The translations under genes were made by a program, and so were the position numbers. The notes under the pieces were generated by a model. That model was not told the origin of the DNA. It did not search any database and saw nothing but the letters and a program-made list of their open reading frames with translations. 64,000 bases of DNA from an uncultured Clostridia bacterium (GTDB lineage: Bacteria; Bacillota; Clostridia; Christensenellales; Borkfalkiaceae): NCBI GenBank assembly GCA_947624005.1, contig CANQHV010000001.1, positions 1-64,000 on the forward strand, read 5' to 3'. Below are positions 53,001-61,271 of this stretch, one piece after another. Every line of letters starts with the position of its first letter. The stretch's first letter is position 1.

Positions 53001-56000
53001 GAGCTTCTATCTCGACGCGTACTTTATGGACTACGACAATAATACGGGAGAAGCAGACCATATCCTCGACATATACCTTACAATCTCGACTTATCACCCC
53101 GAATATAAAATCAACGAAACTACTTACTCCAAAGAGGACGGTTTCAATCCTGTCAAACTCCACGCTCCCGTAAGCGAATTAATGACGGTGATAAGCGCGG
53201 CGGCAACCGTATTGAATGTCGATATCGACGTAGTTGAAAATCTGCTTATCAAAACTTGGCTGCCGTCGCTCGACCAGCAAGCGCAATTGCAGGCTTTGGG
53301 CAACGGTTTGCTCGGCGGAAGCGGCTTGCTCGACACCGTCAACGGTGCGGTCGGCAAAGTAAACGGCGTTTTGGCAAAAATTTCCGAAGTTGTAACCGCT
53401 TTGAAGAACTATAAAAACGACTCTGACGTCGCAAACTCCGACAACGGTATTCAGACCGTTGACCTCGAACTTCCCGATGGCAACGGCGACCTCGGCGGCG
53501 ACGAAGAGCAGAACGACCTGTTCAAGCCCGAACTTAACGGATATATCAAAGGTATAAGCATAGAAGACATTACCGCGCCCGCCGAAGAAAGCGGTGCTCC
53601 TTCCGAAGACGTTACAACTTCGGTGATAGGCAAAAAGTATACCCTTACGCTCGATTCAAACCTTATCTACGGTCAGGGCGATATCGGGGATATCACTTTC
53701 GTTGCGGAAAAAGAAAACTATACTTACCCCGAAGACGTGGCAACCGAAACCGCGCCCGAGGCGGCAACTTCGGACGAAAGCTCCGAACCTACGGTAAAAA
53801 CGTACAGCCGCCTTACGCACGTCAGCCTTAAAAACGTCTACTACGACAAGATGTCTAAAAAGCTCGACCTCGACGTCGGCATAAAATACGGCGTTACAGT
53901 CGCTACACCCGCCGCAGATTCCGACAACGCTTACTTGAATATTGCGGGTATCTCTGACGTTCTTAAAGCCCTTGCGAATACCGCTACGCATAAGGAACAA
54001 GACGTATACAACGTCAACGACCATTTCTATATAAGCGGCGTGTTAAATTTAACAGTTGCTGTTGGAAGTTTTGAGGCAAAGGAAGTCAATGTTCAAGTTC
54101 GTGGTCTTGATATTGCCATAGACGAAAACGGCGAACTCAGCGTTCACGCTCGCTTGTTTATACCCGGTACCGCAGTTGCTATCGCTTTGATAAACGGCAA
54201 TACTACGCTTGATTTGGTTATCGAACACGGTATGGTCTATATGAAGCGCGTTCAGACTAACTATTATGAAGGTTTAAGTTTCAAAACATATAGCACGCCT
54301 GTTGTTATTTACCGTGTAATGACACTTGAAAATTTCACTGCGACCCTTATGGACCAGTTGAACTTTATGTTCAATTTTGCAAGCACAATATCAGAAAATC
54401 TTGTCGATAAGATTTCGGCTCCCTCGACCGATAACGGAGATAATCAGCAGACCGAAACCGTTGCTCGCAGCGCCGATTTGGGCGAAACGATAAACAAATA
54501 TCTTGCAAGTTTAACCTATAATAGCGGATACAGCTCTGCAAAAGAAGCATTATCCGTAGGTATTCACGGCGACGCGCTTATTAGCGGTTTGCAGGATATC
54601 ATAGTTAATCTCTTCCTTACTGGCGGCGACGACGACGTGATAGAAAAACTTACTCTTTCCACCAAGTTAAGCGTTAAAGTGGTAGTTACACTTAACATAG
54701 ATATTAACGCAACCTTGACTTTCGATAACCCTCACGGCGATTTCGTCAGTGAAAGGACTTTGGGGTCGGAAAAAATAAATCCCGAAAATGTATATCAAGA
54801 CATTTTGGAAAATTCGCCTGCGAATATACTTAAAGACCTTTGGGAAAATGGTATGCCGAGCCAAGCAATGGTAAACGAGTATTACAATACCCAAAGCGGT
54901 AAGCAAGTCTGGACCGACGACGGAAGCGGAAATTGCCTTTTCGTGGGTAAGTACGCGCAAATCGGTTACGAAGCGCAGCTTGGTACTGTTCATTTCGTAT
55001 ATGAGGACCCCGACGACAGCAGTCGGACAATCGAGCTTGCGACAAAGTATTTCTTGTATACTAAAACAGGTGACCACGGGTTCTCCGTAAATAAAGAAGA
55101 TATATTATCAATTAGACCCTCGATCGACTCGGTAACAACTAAAAAGGGTCACGAGCTTGTATGGGACGACTTCAATGTGAACAATTTCTCGGGTGAGGAA
55201 CTTACCGTTAAAGCGTCGTATCATCCTTTGGGATATACAATGTATCTGTACAGCGAGTACGACCTTGGCAACGGCTTGTATACCGTAAACGACGACGGCA
55301 CCAAATACGGTTTTGTCCGCGAAATCAAGTATTATTACGGTGACACATTGCCTCTTTCGCTTGATACGATAGTTCAAGGTAACAAAATAAGCGGATTCCA
55401 TTACTTTAACGCCGCGGGCGACGAAGTAAAAATTACCGCCGAAAATATTTCCGAAACCGTTGTAGACCGCGGCATAAATAAGATTTATATAGATTGGGTA
55501 CGCGTACCTTTCAATATAACTTACCGCGCTTACAACAGGACGACGGACGATTACGACACGGTTGGAACGCTTTCGGCTTATTGGGGCGATACGGTCGAAC
55601 TCGACGTAGACGCTTTGAAAGCGGCAGGCATTACCGCGCCCGTAATTCCCGGCTACGAATTTGTCGAGTGGAGCGGTAGCACGACGGTAAACGGCGATAT
55701 GGTTATAACCGCTGTTTACTCACCGTTGACGTTTAACGTCACCGCAGTTTCCGAATACGAAGTTGAGGGCGACCCCGAATTTATATATCAGTCCGAGGGC
55801 GAAAATGTCGGCAAGTGGGTAAAAGTATTCACCTATACCAACGGAAATCTCGGTGAAACCGCCCAAGTCCGTATACTCGCAACCGGCGAAGAATACAGCG
55901 ACGGAAACGGTAAAACCTGGATACTCGACCATTTCGTAAACGAAAAAGGTGAAGTCATAACGCAGATAACTTTCCTGTCGGAAGATTATAAACTTACGGC

Positions 56001-57489
56001 GGTATGGGAAGAAGTCGAAGCTCAAATAACTTTCGAATACGATATTGGCAACGGCGTAAATACGTTCAGTAAAAACTATTCCGAAGACGATATAGTTGCC
56101 GAAGATCTTCCCGAAGTACCCGAAAAAGAGGGTTATAACGGCGAATGGAGAATTAAGGACGATGCGGACGGCGGTTCCTTGGCGGGTCGCACCGCAGGTT
56201 CGCTCGCGGGAGACACGATTTTCGCTTATTACACCCCCAAGCAGTACGATATAACAGTTATTTCGACTGTGGACGACGGCTTGTTCGAAAGCAAGGGTTG
56301 GACCAAGACTGACGATAATTATTGGAAACACACATTTAAAGCCGCTTACGACGATACGTGTGTGCTTGAAAATAAACTTGCGGAAGTTTTGGGCGAAAAC
56401 GTTGATATCAACGGCTACGACCTCGGCGGTTTCTACACCGCAAACCGCGGTAGCGAAAGCGCAATAAAAATTACAGAGTTCACCGTTAAGGGTGCCGCAA
56501 CGTACTATATTTGGTGGAACAGCAACGCGGTAAACTACACTTTACACAGTACGCAGGCGTTGTCGTTCACAACGCAGGTTCCCGCTACCGAACACGGTGA
56601 GGATGGTGCAGAAACACCATATACTCCTGTAAAGAAAGGCGACGATTATATCTTCGGCGACACTGCCGAAACGGGTATCTTTAACGATACAACGGGTTAC
56701 GATTTGCCGACTTATGTCATTCCCGATGAAAGCAAAATGGCAAATACCGTTTACGGCGATGCCCAAAATCCTTTCCCCGACAGTATCGGCAAAGATCAAT
56801 TAACCGACCAGTTTATGGGTTGGTGGTACGAAGATACCGACGGTTGGAAGATTATTACAGACCTTTCCGAAATTTCAGATTTCGCCACTGCCAAGGGCGG
56901 CAATAAAAACTTTGACGTTTACGCGCTTTGGGTTACCGTACACGTTTCCGGTGTTACCACAGACAACGGAGAAACATTTATAAATGAGCGTCAAGTAGAA
57001 GGTTCTTGGGTGAAAACTTATTATTATATACTTCGTGGTTATGCAAGCTATAAGTTTGTGGGTCCCGAAGATATAGTAAGCTCGGTTTCCGTATCCGAAA
57101 ACAATTTCGAATATCTGTTCAATATAAGCGATGACGCGAATTTCAGTAATCCGACAAGTAATCACTTCGGAGGAACAAAAACGGGAAGTCTGACGGGTTC
57201 GGACGGCTATTTCCAGTCTGGTATATTGAGCACGGGTGACAGGCAAAAGCTTGATAAAAAGACAAAGTGGAATTTTACCGCTCAAAAGGCTGTGTTCGGT
57301 GCGGAAATAGGCGGTGTTAACTATACGTTTACTTTAAACGGAACGACAGACAAAACGTATAATACCGTAACGGCGGGTTCGGCTGGACATGATTACAGCG
57401 TGTGGGCGCCCATATGCGATAAGAACAGTACCGAAAAGGGTGCGCTCGGTAACACTTGTTGGTACGCTCACGTCGGCGGTGCATATTGA
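50047..57489 (+). CDS. Giant InlB-repeat surface lipoprotein (2480 residues)
   Basis: The gene starts with TTG at 50047, 8 nt after AAAGGAG. A lipoprotein signal (MKHIKKIFLILTITLVAALA) ends at a lipobox cysteine (Cys27, GFTAC). An InlB B-repeat follows (about 38-113, FGGWYFD to LYAGW), then a very long beta-rich body (about 120-1810) with repeated Asn/Asp/Thr-rich strands and acidic linkers with alternating Glu and Ala/Pro. Three or more further InlB/Flg_new-type units lie at about 1820-2320 (VIPGYEFVEWSG, LTAVWEE, VPEKEGYNGEWR, MGWWYEDTDGW). Such proteins are usually adhesins or outer polymers of gut Firmicutes; the body was not recognised. Lgt at 31922 would lipidate it. Confidence 0.82.
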   Translation: MKHIKKIFLILTITLVAALAALGFTACKNKSDGSGRYAVTFDLNYEGAPALDPILSGEDGTINTPASSVLVRPSDETYSYSFGGWYFDAACAELCNTVETKVTSDITLYAGWTQTSASADPADPADPAEKTLDAFTSLSEGFSSAIGQEEYFNLDLKIGDDVIAGALAFDIAPADTRDNITFNCLRAEIGNIYIEYGAGANVREKNAFYLDYGENKYRLVSDALSNLSGLGVNLGAFDFSTLIGSGVYTVNPEKTGATLTGKVLGMDATFDFAIDADTNITFKSLAFGTKLAGENFGFTVTPASGAVAMHDKITKKSAYDSIGNSLLNLLGVIDIISAPAIDVAVDVETADNTLSASGNVSIGLPTNGRALTAAANLNLTVASKDAQVKKVLDLTYDGGDGASGTAYVSLSDSTDGNIADETPTSNTLGSAKIKANISQAIDYVKTLINTIKGENKDESNDQTSDVPPADGENDDSGINLAGLIKSAINDEDFANNIKLKLGSEISLTIDNLTPVLSALGLDIGEFGSLKVRLKDDGKIEVTTGRNAEGNITAGSGLGLTLTACAGTAAPVIPQNEDALAYDDLNNILAKVNDIVTAGAVSVNGDFHFDNAKTDVKLSVPRIDVGWKGGVKVNAQVALDVNGGKHNLYVQLSDKFYLVYGGAGITLDIENKEGGTPDLDKLDKAAADLYNRVRTHIMGEGMGIKEENLPIPELSGDKLTDALKKIDFLEVIKSIPDIIDMLKGILDSGEQVASNAIALTSDGEEGEDGTNSTIETVLKILSKVQILEPDTVADGKGVIKLAYDGLTIQLNDETEAANGMLGISVGYTDGKITIDGTSLHVKAFENAEAFDAHFKEYDLSKLALADGTLFPYVTADDLCEMLDYVGATLEILIQKQFELTLEGSLVAPALTTATQPAAEGAQDGAQDGATEDKALYDITGKVQYERGEKYPVEIAFGDNTVQKFVLSPDMKAHVEFTLANRDENGSSFYLDAYFMDYDNNTGEADHILDIYLTISTYHPEYKINETTYSKEDGFNPVKLHAPVSELMTVISAAATVLNVDIDVVENLLIKTWLPSLDQQAQLQALGNGLLGGSGLLDTVNGAVGKVNGVLAKISEVVTALKNYKNDSDVANSDNGIQTVDLELPDGNGDLGGDEEQNDLFKPELNGYIKGISIEDITAPAEESGAPSEDVTTSVIGKKYTLTLDSNLIYGQGDIGDITFVAEKENYTYPEDVATETAPEAATSDESSEPTVKTYSRLTHVSLKNVYYDKMSKKLDLDVGIKYGVTVATPAADSDNAYLNIAGISDVLKALANTATHKEQDVYNVNDHFYISGVLNLTVAVGSFEAKEVNVQVRGLDIAIDENGELSVHARLFIPGTAVAIALINGNTTLDLVIEHGMVYMKRVQTNYYEGLSFKTYSTPVVIYRVMTLENFTATLMDQLNFMFNFASTISENLVDKISAPSTDNGDNQQTETVARSADLGETINKYLASLTYNSGYSSAKEALSVGIHGDALISGLQDIIVNLFLTGGDDDVIEKLTLSTKLSVKVVVTLNIDINATLTFDNPHGDFVSERTLGSEKINPENVYQDILENSPANILKDLWENGMPSQAMVNEYYNTQSGKQVWTDDGSGNCLFVGKYAQIGYEAQLGTVHFVYEDPDDSSRTIELATKYFLYTKTGDHGFSVNKEDILSIRPSIDSVTTKKGHELVWDDFNVNNFSGEELTVKASYHPLGYTMYLYSEYDLGNGLYTVNDDGTKYGFVREIKYYYGDTLPLSLDTIVQGNKISGFHYFNAAGDEVKITAENISETVVDRGINKIYIDWVRVPFNITYRAYNRTTDDYDTVGTLSAYWGDTVELDVDALKAAGITAPVIPGYEFVEWSGSTTVNGDMVITAVYSPLTFNVTAVSEYEVEGDPEFIYQSEGENVGKWVKVFTYTNGNLGETAQVRILATGEEYSDGNGKTWILDHFVNEKGEVITQITFLSEDYKLTAVWEEVEAQITFEYDIGNGVNTFSKNYSEDDIVAEDLPEVPEKEGYNGEWRIKDDADGGSLAGRTAGSLAGDTIFAYYTPKQYDITVISTVDDGLFESKGWTKTDDNYWKHTFKAAYDDTCVLENKLAEVLGENVDINGYDLGGFYTANRGSESAIKITEFTVKGAATYYIWWNSNAVNYTLHSTQALSFTTQVPATEHGEDGAETPYTPVKKGDDYIFGDTAETGIFNDTTGYDLPTYVIPDESKMANTVYGDAQNPFPDSIGKDQLTDQFMGWWYEDTDGWKIITDLSEISDFATAKGGNKNFDVYALWVTVHVSGVTTDNGETFINERQVEGSWVKTYYYILRGYASYKFVGPEDIVSSVSVSENNFEYLFNISDDANFSNPTSNHFGGTKTGSLTGSDGYFQSGILSTGDRQKLDKKTKWNFTAQKAVFGAEIGGVNYTFTLNGTTDKTYNTVTAGSAGHDYSVWAPICDKNSTEKGALGNTCWYAHVGGAY

Positions 57490-57518
57490 TTAATCAATAA
57501 TACTACAACTTAAAAAAA

Positions 57519-57544
57519 GCGGGCGGAGCGAAAGTTCCGCCCGC
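57519..57544 (+). terminator. First of three tandem hairpins after the giant lipoprotein
   Basis: GCGGGCGGA (57519-57527) pairs with TCCGCCCGC (57536-57544), followed by GGGCATTTTAT; A run before it. Confidence 0.65.
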
Positions 57545-57545
57545 G

Positions 57546-57589
57546 GGCATTTTATACAATTGCGTGCAAACGCAATTGTATAAAATGCC
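57546..57589. repeat. 20-bp perfect palindrome with GCAA loop
   Basis: 57546-57565 and 57570-57589 are exact complements; the stem is AT-rich. Second of three hairpins in a row. Confidence 0.8.
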
Positions 57590-57593
57590 AAAT

Positions 57594-57623
57594 AAGCCCG
57601 CGACTAAACGTCGCGGGCTTATT
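57594..57623 (+). terminator. Third tandem hairpin, terminator-like
   Basis: AAGCCCGCGAC (57594-57604) pairs with GTCGCGGGCTT (57610-57620). It can also end the minus-strand four-helix gene. Confidence 0.7.
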
Positions 57624-57653
57624 TAATCGGTTATATTCTTCCCACCGCACATA

Positions 57654-58010
57654 TTATTCGTTTTTACCCTTTAAGGTTTTACAAGAAGAAATCAGCATTT
57701 TTCTTATAATTCCGCATTCGTTGTTCAGCTTTTTATATTCTGTTTCCTCTAAATAACCTGTTTCAAATAACAGTTCAAGCCAATATTCACTTTCAAAACA
57801 TTCTTTTAAAGCTATTTCGAGTTTTGAAATAAAATCATTTGTGCTGTGCCCGTATTGAGCTTCGTGAATATTTGCTCCGATACTTGTTCCCGAACGCAAA
57901 AGTTGGTTTGTTAATACATTTTCCTTTGTGGTCGCGTTTATTGATTTTGTTACAAAAACAATTTTTTTAGCAAATTCTTTTGCTTTTTCTCTTAAAATAC
58001 TTTCACTCAT
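57654..58010 (-). CDS. Four-helix-bundle protein (23S rRNA intervening-sequence family)
   Basis: The 118-residue protein fits the S23/IVP four-helix bundle family: LREKAKEFAKKIVFVTKSI, QLLRSGTSIGANIHEAQYGH, FISKLEIALKECFESEYWL, LLFETGYLEETEYKKLNNEC. Members occur within 23S rRNA insertions, as lone chromosomal genes, and as Avd accessory proteins of diversity-generating retroelements. No reverse transcriptase is in the window. The gene is AT-rich and lies directly beside the mini-hairpin array at 58048-58330, so the two may move together. Confidence 0.9.
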   Translation of the reverse strand: MSESILREKAKEFAKKIVFVTKSINATTKENVLTNQLLRSGTSIGANIHEAQYGHSTNDFISKLEIALKECFESEYWLELLFETGYLEETEYKKLNNECGIIRKMLISSCKTLKGKNE

Positions 58011-58047
58011 ATAATTATTATATCACCCTATGGGGCGGGAAGTAAAG

Positions 58048-58330
58048 TTATATTTCCGCGGGGCGGAAGTTATATTTCGGCAAAGCCGAAGTTATATTGT
58101 TTGCGTTGCAAACAGTTATATTTTCGCAAAGCGAAAGTTATATTTCCGCAAGCGGAAGTGAGATTTTCGCAAGCGAAAGTTTTTAACTTTGCCGTAGGCA
58201 AAATAAAACTGCGATAGCAATAAAACTGCGAAGCAATATCACTTTGCCGCAAGGCAAAATATAACTGCGTAAGCAATATAACTGCGCCAGCAATATCACT
58301 TTGCCGTAGGCAAAATATAACTGCGCCAGC
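58048..58330. repeat. Array of about 14 mini-hairpins joined by AT spacers
   Basis: Short palindromes with 3-6 bp arms and 2-4 base loops follow one another every 16-24 bp. Examples are TTCCGC-GGGG-CGGAA (58054), TTCGGC-AAA-GCCGAA (58076), GTTTGC-GTT-GCAAAC (58099), TTTCGC-AAA-GCGAAA (58122) and TTTGCC-GTA-GGCAAA (58188). Spacers are mostly AGTTATATT, AATATAACT or AATATCACT. Arms differ between units but stay self-complementary, so structure rather than sequence is kept. The array fills the gap between the four-helix gene and luxS, starting 8 nt after the luxS stop. It codes for nothing plausible. Confidence 0.85.
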
Positions 58331-58337
58331 CCGCATA

Positions 58338-58802
58338 TTATTCGGGGTACGTAAAACGTGAATATTTAAGTTCTTCAAGGTATTTGCGGGCGTACAGCTT
58401 TGCAAGCGGCAGATTCTGGTACAGATAATTTCCGCATTCTTCGGGTTTCGCCCCGGGTATTTCGCCATCGAAACAAATAATAAAGTTGCATACGTCCGTA
58501 ACAAGCGGCAGAACGTCGTGCGGAGTTACGTCGCCGAAAACCGTCAGATAAAACCCCGTTCGGCAACCCATAGGTCCGAAGTAGATTATATCGTCCTTTT
58601 TTTCGCCGTTTCTTAATCTCGTCGCGCCGAGGTGTTCGATTGTATGCATTGCGGAACCGTCCATAGGCGGTTCGCGGTTGGGAGCTGTAAATCTCAAATC
58701 GAAAGTGGTGGCGACAACGCCGTTTTTTTTGTCCTTGCGCGACAGATACAGCCCGGGGAGTAAATTTAAATGATTGACCTTAAAACTTGCTATTTTGTCC
58801 AT
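58338..58802 (-). CDS. luxS: S-ribosylhomocysteine lyase
   Basis: LuxS splits S-ribosylhomocysteine to homocysteine and the AI-2 precursor. The 154-residue enzyme has the iron/zinc ligands in MHTIEHLGATRLRN (two His) and KPEECGNYL (Cys), plus GPMGCRTGFYLTVFGDV with the catalytic Cys. Length is typical. It follows the HAD gene by 5 bp in one transcript. The hairpin array begins just after its stop. Confidence 0.96.
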   Translation of the reverse strand: MDKIASFKVNHLNLLPGLYLSRKDKKNGVVATTFDLRFTAPNREPPMDGSAMHTIEHLGATRLRNGEKKDDIIYFGPMGCRTGFYLTVFGDVTPHDVLPLVTDVCNFIICFDGEIPGAKPEECGNYLYQNLPLAKLYARKYLEELKYSRFTYPE

Positions 58803-58807
58803 ATATA

Positions 58808-59461
58808 TTACCGTTTTAACAAATCGAGTATATCTTTCGGCTGTGCGAAAATGGGGTTTGCGCCCGCCGCCGAAAGCTCTTCAAGCGTGCCGTAGCCGTA
58901 CAAAACTCCCGCGCAGTCCAAGCCGTTTTCCGCCGCGCCCGCGACGTCGTGAAGTCTGTCGCCTATCATAAGCGCAGTGCTTTTATCGGCGATATGCATA
59001 TTTTCGAGGACGTAGGCGATAACCTCCGATTTTTTACTGCGCGCGTCGTCCAACTCCGACCCGCCGACGAACTCGAAGTACTTTAAAAGTCCGAATTTTT
59101 CAAGCAGTAATTTTGCGAATTGTTCGGGTTTCGAGGTCGCCACCGCAAGCCTTTTTCCCGCGGCGTAAAGCCGTTCTATAACCTCGCTTACGCCGTCGTA
59201 AAGTCTGTTTTCGAACAGCCCGCGTTCGCGGTGGTGTCTGCGGTAAACCTTAACGGCTTCCGCCGCCTTTTCTGGCGGGAATCCGCAAATCGTCTTAAAC
59301 GATTCCGACAAAGGCGGTCCGATAAACGCGCGGAATTTTTCTGTCGGCGGCAGTTTTTCGCCGAGTTCGCGCATTGCCGATTTCAACGACGACACAACGC
59401 CCTCGTACGGGTCCGAAATCGTGCCGTCAAGGTCGAATAAAATTGCGGAGTAAGTCTTCAT
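58808..59461 (-). CDS. HAD-family phosphatase (phosphoglycolate phosphatase-like)
   Basis: The 217-residue protein has the HAD motifs in order: AILFDLDGTISDP (nucleophile Asp), RLAVATSKPEQFA (motif II), the Lys region GGSELDDARSKKSEV, and ALMIGDRLHDVAGAAENGLD (motif IV), with a helical cap at about 20-80. It is of the Gph/PGMB type; the exact substrate is unknown. Start 59461 follows GGTGA and lies after the promoter at 59480-59508; an upstream TTG/ATG extension would cross the promoter. It is co-transcribed with luxS. Confidence 0.9.
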   Translation of the reverse strand: MKTYSAILFDLDGTISDPYEGVVSSLKSAMRELGEKLPPTEKFRAFIGPPLSESFKTICGFPPEKAAEAVKVYRRHHRERGLFENRLYDGVSEVIERLYAAGKRLAVATSKPEQFAKLLLEKFGLLKYFEFVGGSELDDARSKKSEVIAYVLENMHIADKSTALMIGDRLHDVAGAAENGLDCAGVLYGYGTLEELSAAGANPIFAQPKDILDLLKR

Positions 59462-59479
59462 AAGTTCACCGTCCGTATA

Positions 59480-59508
59480 AGTATAACATAAATTTTCGCA
59501 TTGCGCAA
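59480..59508 (-). promoter_or_regulatory. Promoter of the HAD-luxS operon
   Basis: On the minus strand TTGCGC (59503-59508), 17 bp, TATACT (59480-59485). Confidence 0.65.
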
Positions 59509-59523
59509 TACTCAAAAGCGCGC

Positions 59524-59562
59524 AAAACCGCCCGAAAACAGCCCGAAATCGGGCGGTTTTTA
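59524..59562. terminator. Hairpin between divergent units
   Basis: AAAACCGCCCGA pairs with TCGGGCGGTTTT around a 13-base loop, followed by TTAA. It lies upstream of both flanking genes, so it may insulate them or end an unseen transcript. Confidence 0.5.
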
Positions 59563-59570
59563 ATAATCTC

Positions 59571-59599
59571 TTGACAACGCGGCGGCGGAATAATATAAT
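59571..59599 (+). promoter_or_regulatory. Promoter of rarA
   Basis: TTGACA (59571-59576), 17 bp, TATAAT (59594-59599): fully consensus. The leader is about 100 nt. Confidence 0.85.
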
Positions 59600-59643
59600 T
59601 TTATAAAGAATTGCGGAATTTTTAAATTATGTCAAAATTAATA

Positions 59644-59677
59644 GCGGGCGCGCGCACGTTTGCGTGCGCGCGCCCGC
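59644..59677 (+). other. GC-rich hairpin in the rarA leader
   Basis: GCGGGCGCGCGCAC pairs with GTGCGCGCGCCCGC around GTTTGC, between promoter and ribosome site, with no T run after it. Confidence 0.65.
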
Positions 59678-59706
59678 GTACTTATAAAAATTCAAAGGAC
59701 TGAAAA

Positions 59707-61035
59707 ATGGCAACGTTTGAACAGCGCACGTTATTCGAAAACGACGAACTTCAACCTCTTGCGGCGCGGCTCCGCCCGCAGTCGCTTGACGAGTTTGCGG
59801 GGCAAAAACACCTTTTGGGCGAGGGCAAAGTTCTGCGGCGGCTTATAGAAAGCGACAAGGTCGGGTCTATGATATTCTGGGGTCCGCCCGGGGTCGGCAA
59901 AACCACGCTCGCAAGGATAATCGCCAATATGACCAAGGCGAATTTTATCGACTTTTCGGCGGTTACAAGCGGCGTAAAAGAAATAAAGCAGGTTATGGAG
60001 CAGGCGGAAAAAAGCCGCGCGTTCGGCGAAAAGACTATACTTTTCGTGGACGAAATTCACAGGTTCAACAAGGCGCAACAAGACGCGTTTTTGCCGTTTG
60101 TCGAAAAGGGCAGTATAATTCTGATAGGCGCGACCACCGAAAATCCGTCGTTCGAAGTCAACGGCGCGCTTTTGTCGCGCTGTAAAGTGTTTGTGCTTAA
60201 ACAGCTTTCGTCCGACGACCTTTGCGGGCTTTTACGCCGCGCTGTGCAGGATAAGCGCGGTTTCGGCGACAGAAATGTCGAAATTTCCGACGAGCTTATT
60301 GCCGTCGTCGCGAACTTTGCCGACGGCGACGCCCGCCGCGCGCTTTCCACCCTCGAAATGGCGGTTTTAAACGGTGAGGCGGACGGCGATAAGATTGTAG
60401 TCACCGCCGAGGATGTCGAGCAGTGTACCTCGAAAAAATCGCTTTTGTACGACAAGACGGGCGAGGAACATTATAACCTTATATCGGCGTTGCATAAGTC
60501 TATGCGCAACTCCGACCCCGACGCCGCTGTGTATTGGCTTGCGCGTATGCTCGAAGCGGGCGAGGACCCGCTGTATATCGCGCGCAGAGTAGCGCGGTTT
60601 GCGAGCGAGGACATAGGGCTTGCCGACCCGCGCGCGCTCGAAGTGGGGGTGGCGGCGTATCAGGCGTGCCATTTTATAGGAATGCCAGAATGCAGCGTAC
60701 ACCTTACGCAAGCGGTCGTTTATATGTCGCTTGCGCCCAAGTCAAATGCGCTTTACACCGCGTACGAGGCGGCAAAGCGCGACGCTTTGAATACGCTTGC
60801 CGAGCCTGTGCCGCTTGTCATACGCAACGCGCCGACAAAACTTATGAAAGAACTTGATTACGGCAAGGGTTATAAGTACGCGCACGACTTCGAGGACAAG
60901 CTTACGGATATGCAGTGCCTGCCCGACTCGCTTGCGGGCAAAGAGTACTACCGCCCCACGACCGAGGGCGTCGAGGCGAAGTTCAAAACCCGCCTCGAAG
61001 ATATCAAATCGTTCAAAAAAAGCCAAAAGAAATAA
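59707..61035 (+). CDS. rarA: Replication-associated recombination protein A (AAA+ ATPase)
   Basis: RarA/MgsA/WRNIP1 acts at stalled replication forks. The 442-residue protein has Walker A GPPGVGKTTLARIIA, Walker B ILFVDEIHRFNKAQQDAFLP, sensor IILIGATTENPSFEVNGALL with SRCK (arginine finger region), and the C-terminal tetramer domain with YWLARMLEAGEDPLYIARR. Start follows AAAGGACTG. Alone in its transcript, with a consensus promoter and a terminator. Confidence 0.96.
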   Translation: MATFEQRTLFENDELQPLAARLRPQSLDEFAGQKHLLGEGKVLRRLIESDKVGSMIFWGPPGVGKTTLARIIANMTKANFIDFSAVTSGVKEIKQVMEQAEKSRAFGEKTILFVDEIHRFNKAQQDAFLPFVEKGSIILIGATTENPSFEVNGALLSRCKVFVLKQLSSDDLCGLLRRAVQDKRGFGDRNVEISDELIAVVANFADGDARRALSTLEMAVLNGEADGDKIVVTAEDVEQCTSKKSLLYDKTGEEHYNLISALHKSMRNSDPDAAVYWLARMLEAGEDPLYIARRVARFASEDIGLADPRALEVGVAAYQACHFIGMPECSVHLTQAVVYMSLAPKSNALYTAYEAAKRDALNTLAEPVPLVIRNAPTKLMKELDYGKGYKYAHDFEDKLTDMQCLPDSLAGKEYYRPTTEGVEAKFKTRLEDIKSFKKSQKK

Positions 61036-61096
61036 ATCAAAATGCGCGCCATAATGTGCGATACAAGTGATTGAACAGCATAAATTTTTCGCTTTC

Positions 61097-61133
61097 AAAG
61101 CCCCTCCGCAACCGTCGCGGAGGGGCTTTTTTA
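61097..61133 (+). terminator. Terminator of rarA
   Basis: AAAGCCCCTCCGC pairs with GCGGAGGGGCTTT (loop of 7), followed by a T run. Confidence 0.9.
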
Positions 61134-61196
61134 ATAATTGCGCGAAAAAAATAAACATTATGTCGGAAAAATTTTTCACTCAAACTTAAAATCGGT

Positions 61197-61224
61197 TTGA
61201 TTTTAACACATTTTATTGTATAAT
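61197..61224 (+). promoter_or_regulatory. Sigma-A-type promoter of the ECF sigma gene
   Basis: TTGATT (61197-61202), 16 bp, TATAAT (61219-61224). The sigma factor itself thus seems made from a housekeeping promoter. Confidence 0.65.
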
Positions 61225-61271
61225 TTACTTAAAGTTCAACACCCGACTAAATTTCAGAGAACAGAAGATTA

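Noticed and set aside
57654-58010. Diversity-generating retroelement accessory protein (Avd)
   Set aside because: The fold fits, but there is no reverse transcriptase, template repeat or variable repeat in the window.
58048-58330. CRISPR array
   Set aside because: Units are 16-24 bp palindromes with no constant repeat of 24-40 bp, no unique spacers of similar length, and no cas genes nearby.
58070-58504. Open frame of 144 codons across the hairpin array and the end of luxS
   Set aside because: The translation only repeats the array (FALRQSDIA-like) and overlaps luxS on the same strand in another frame.
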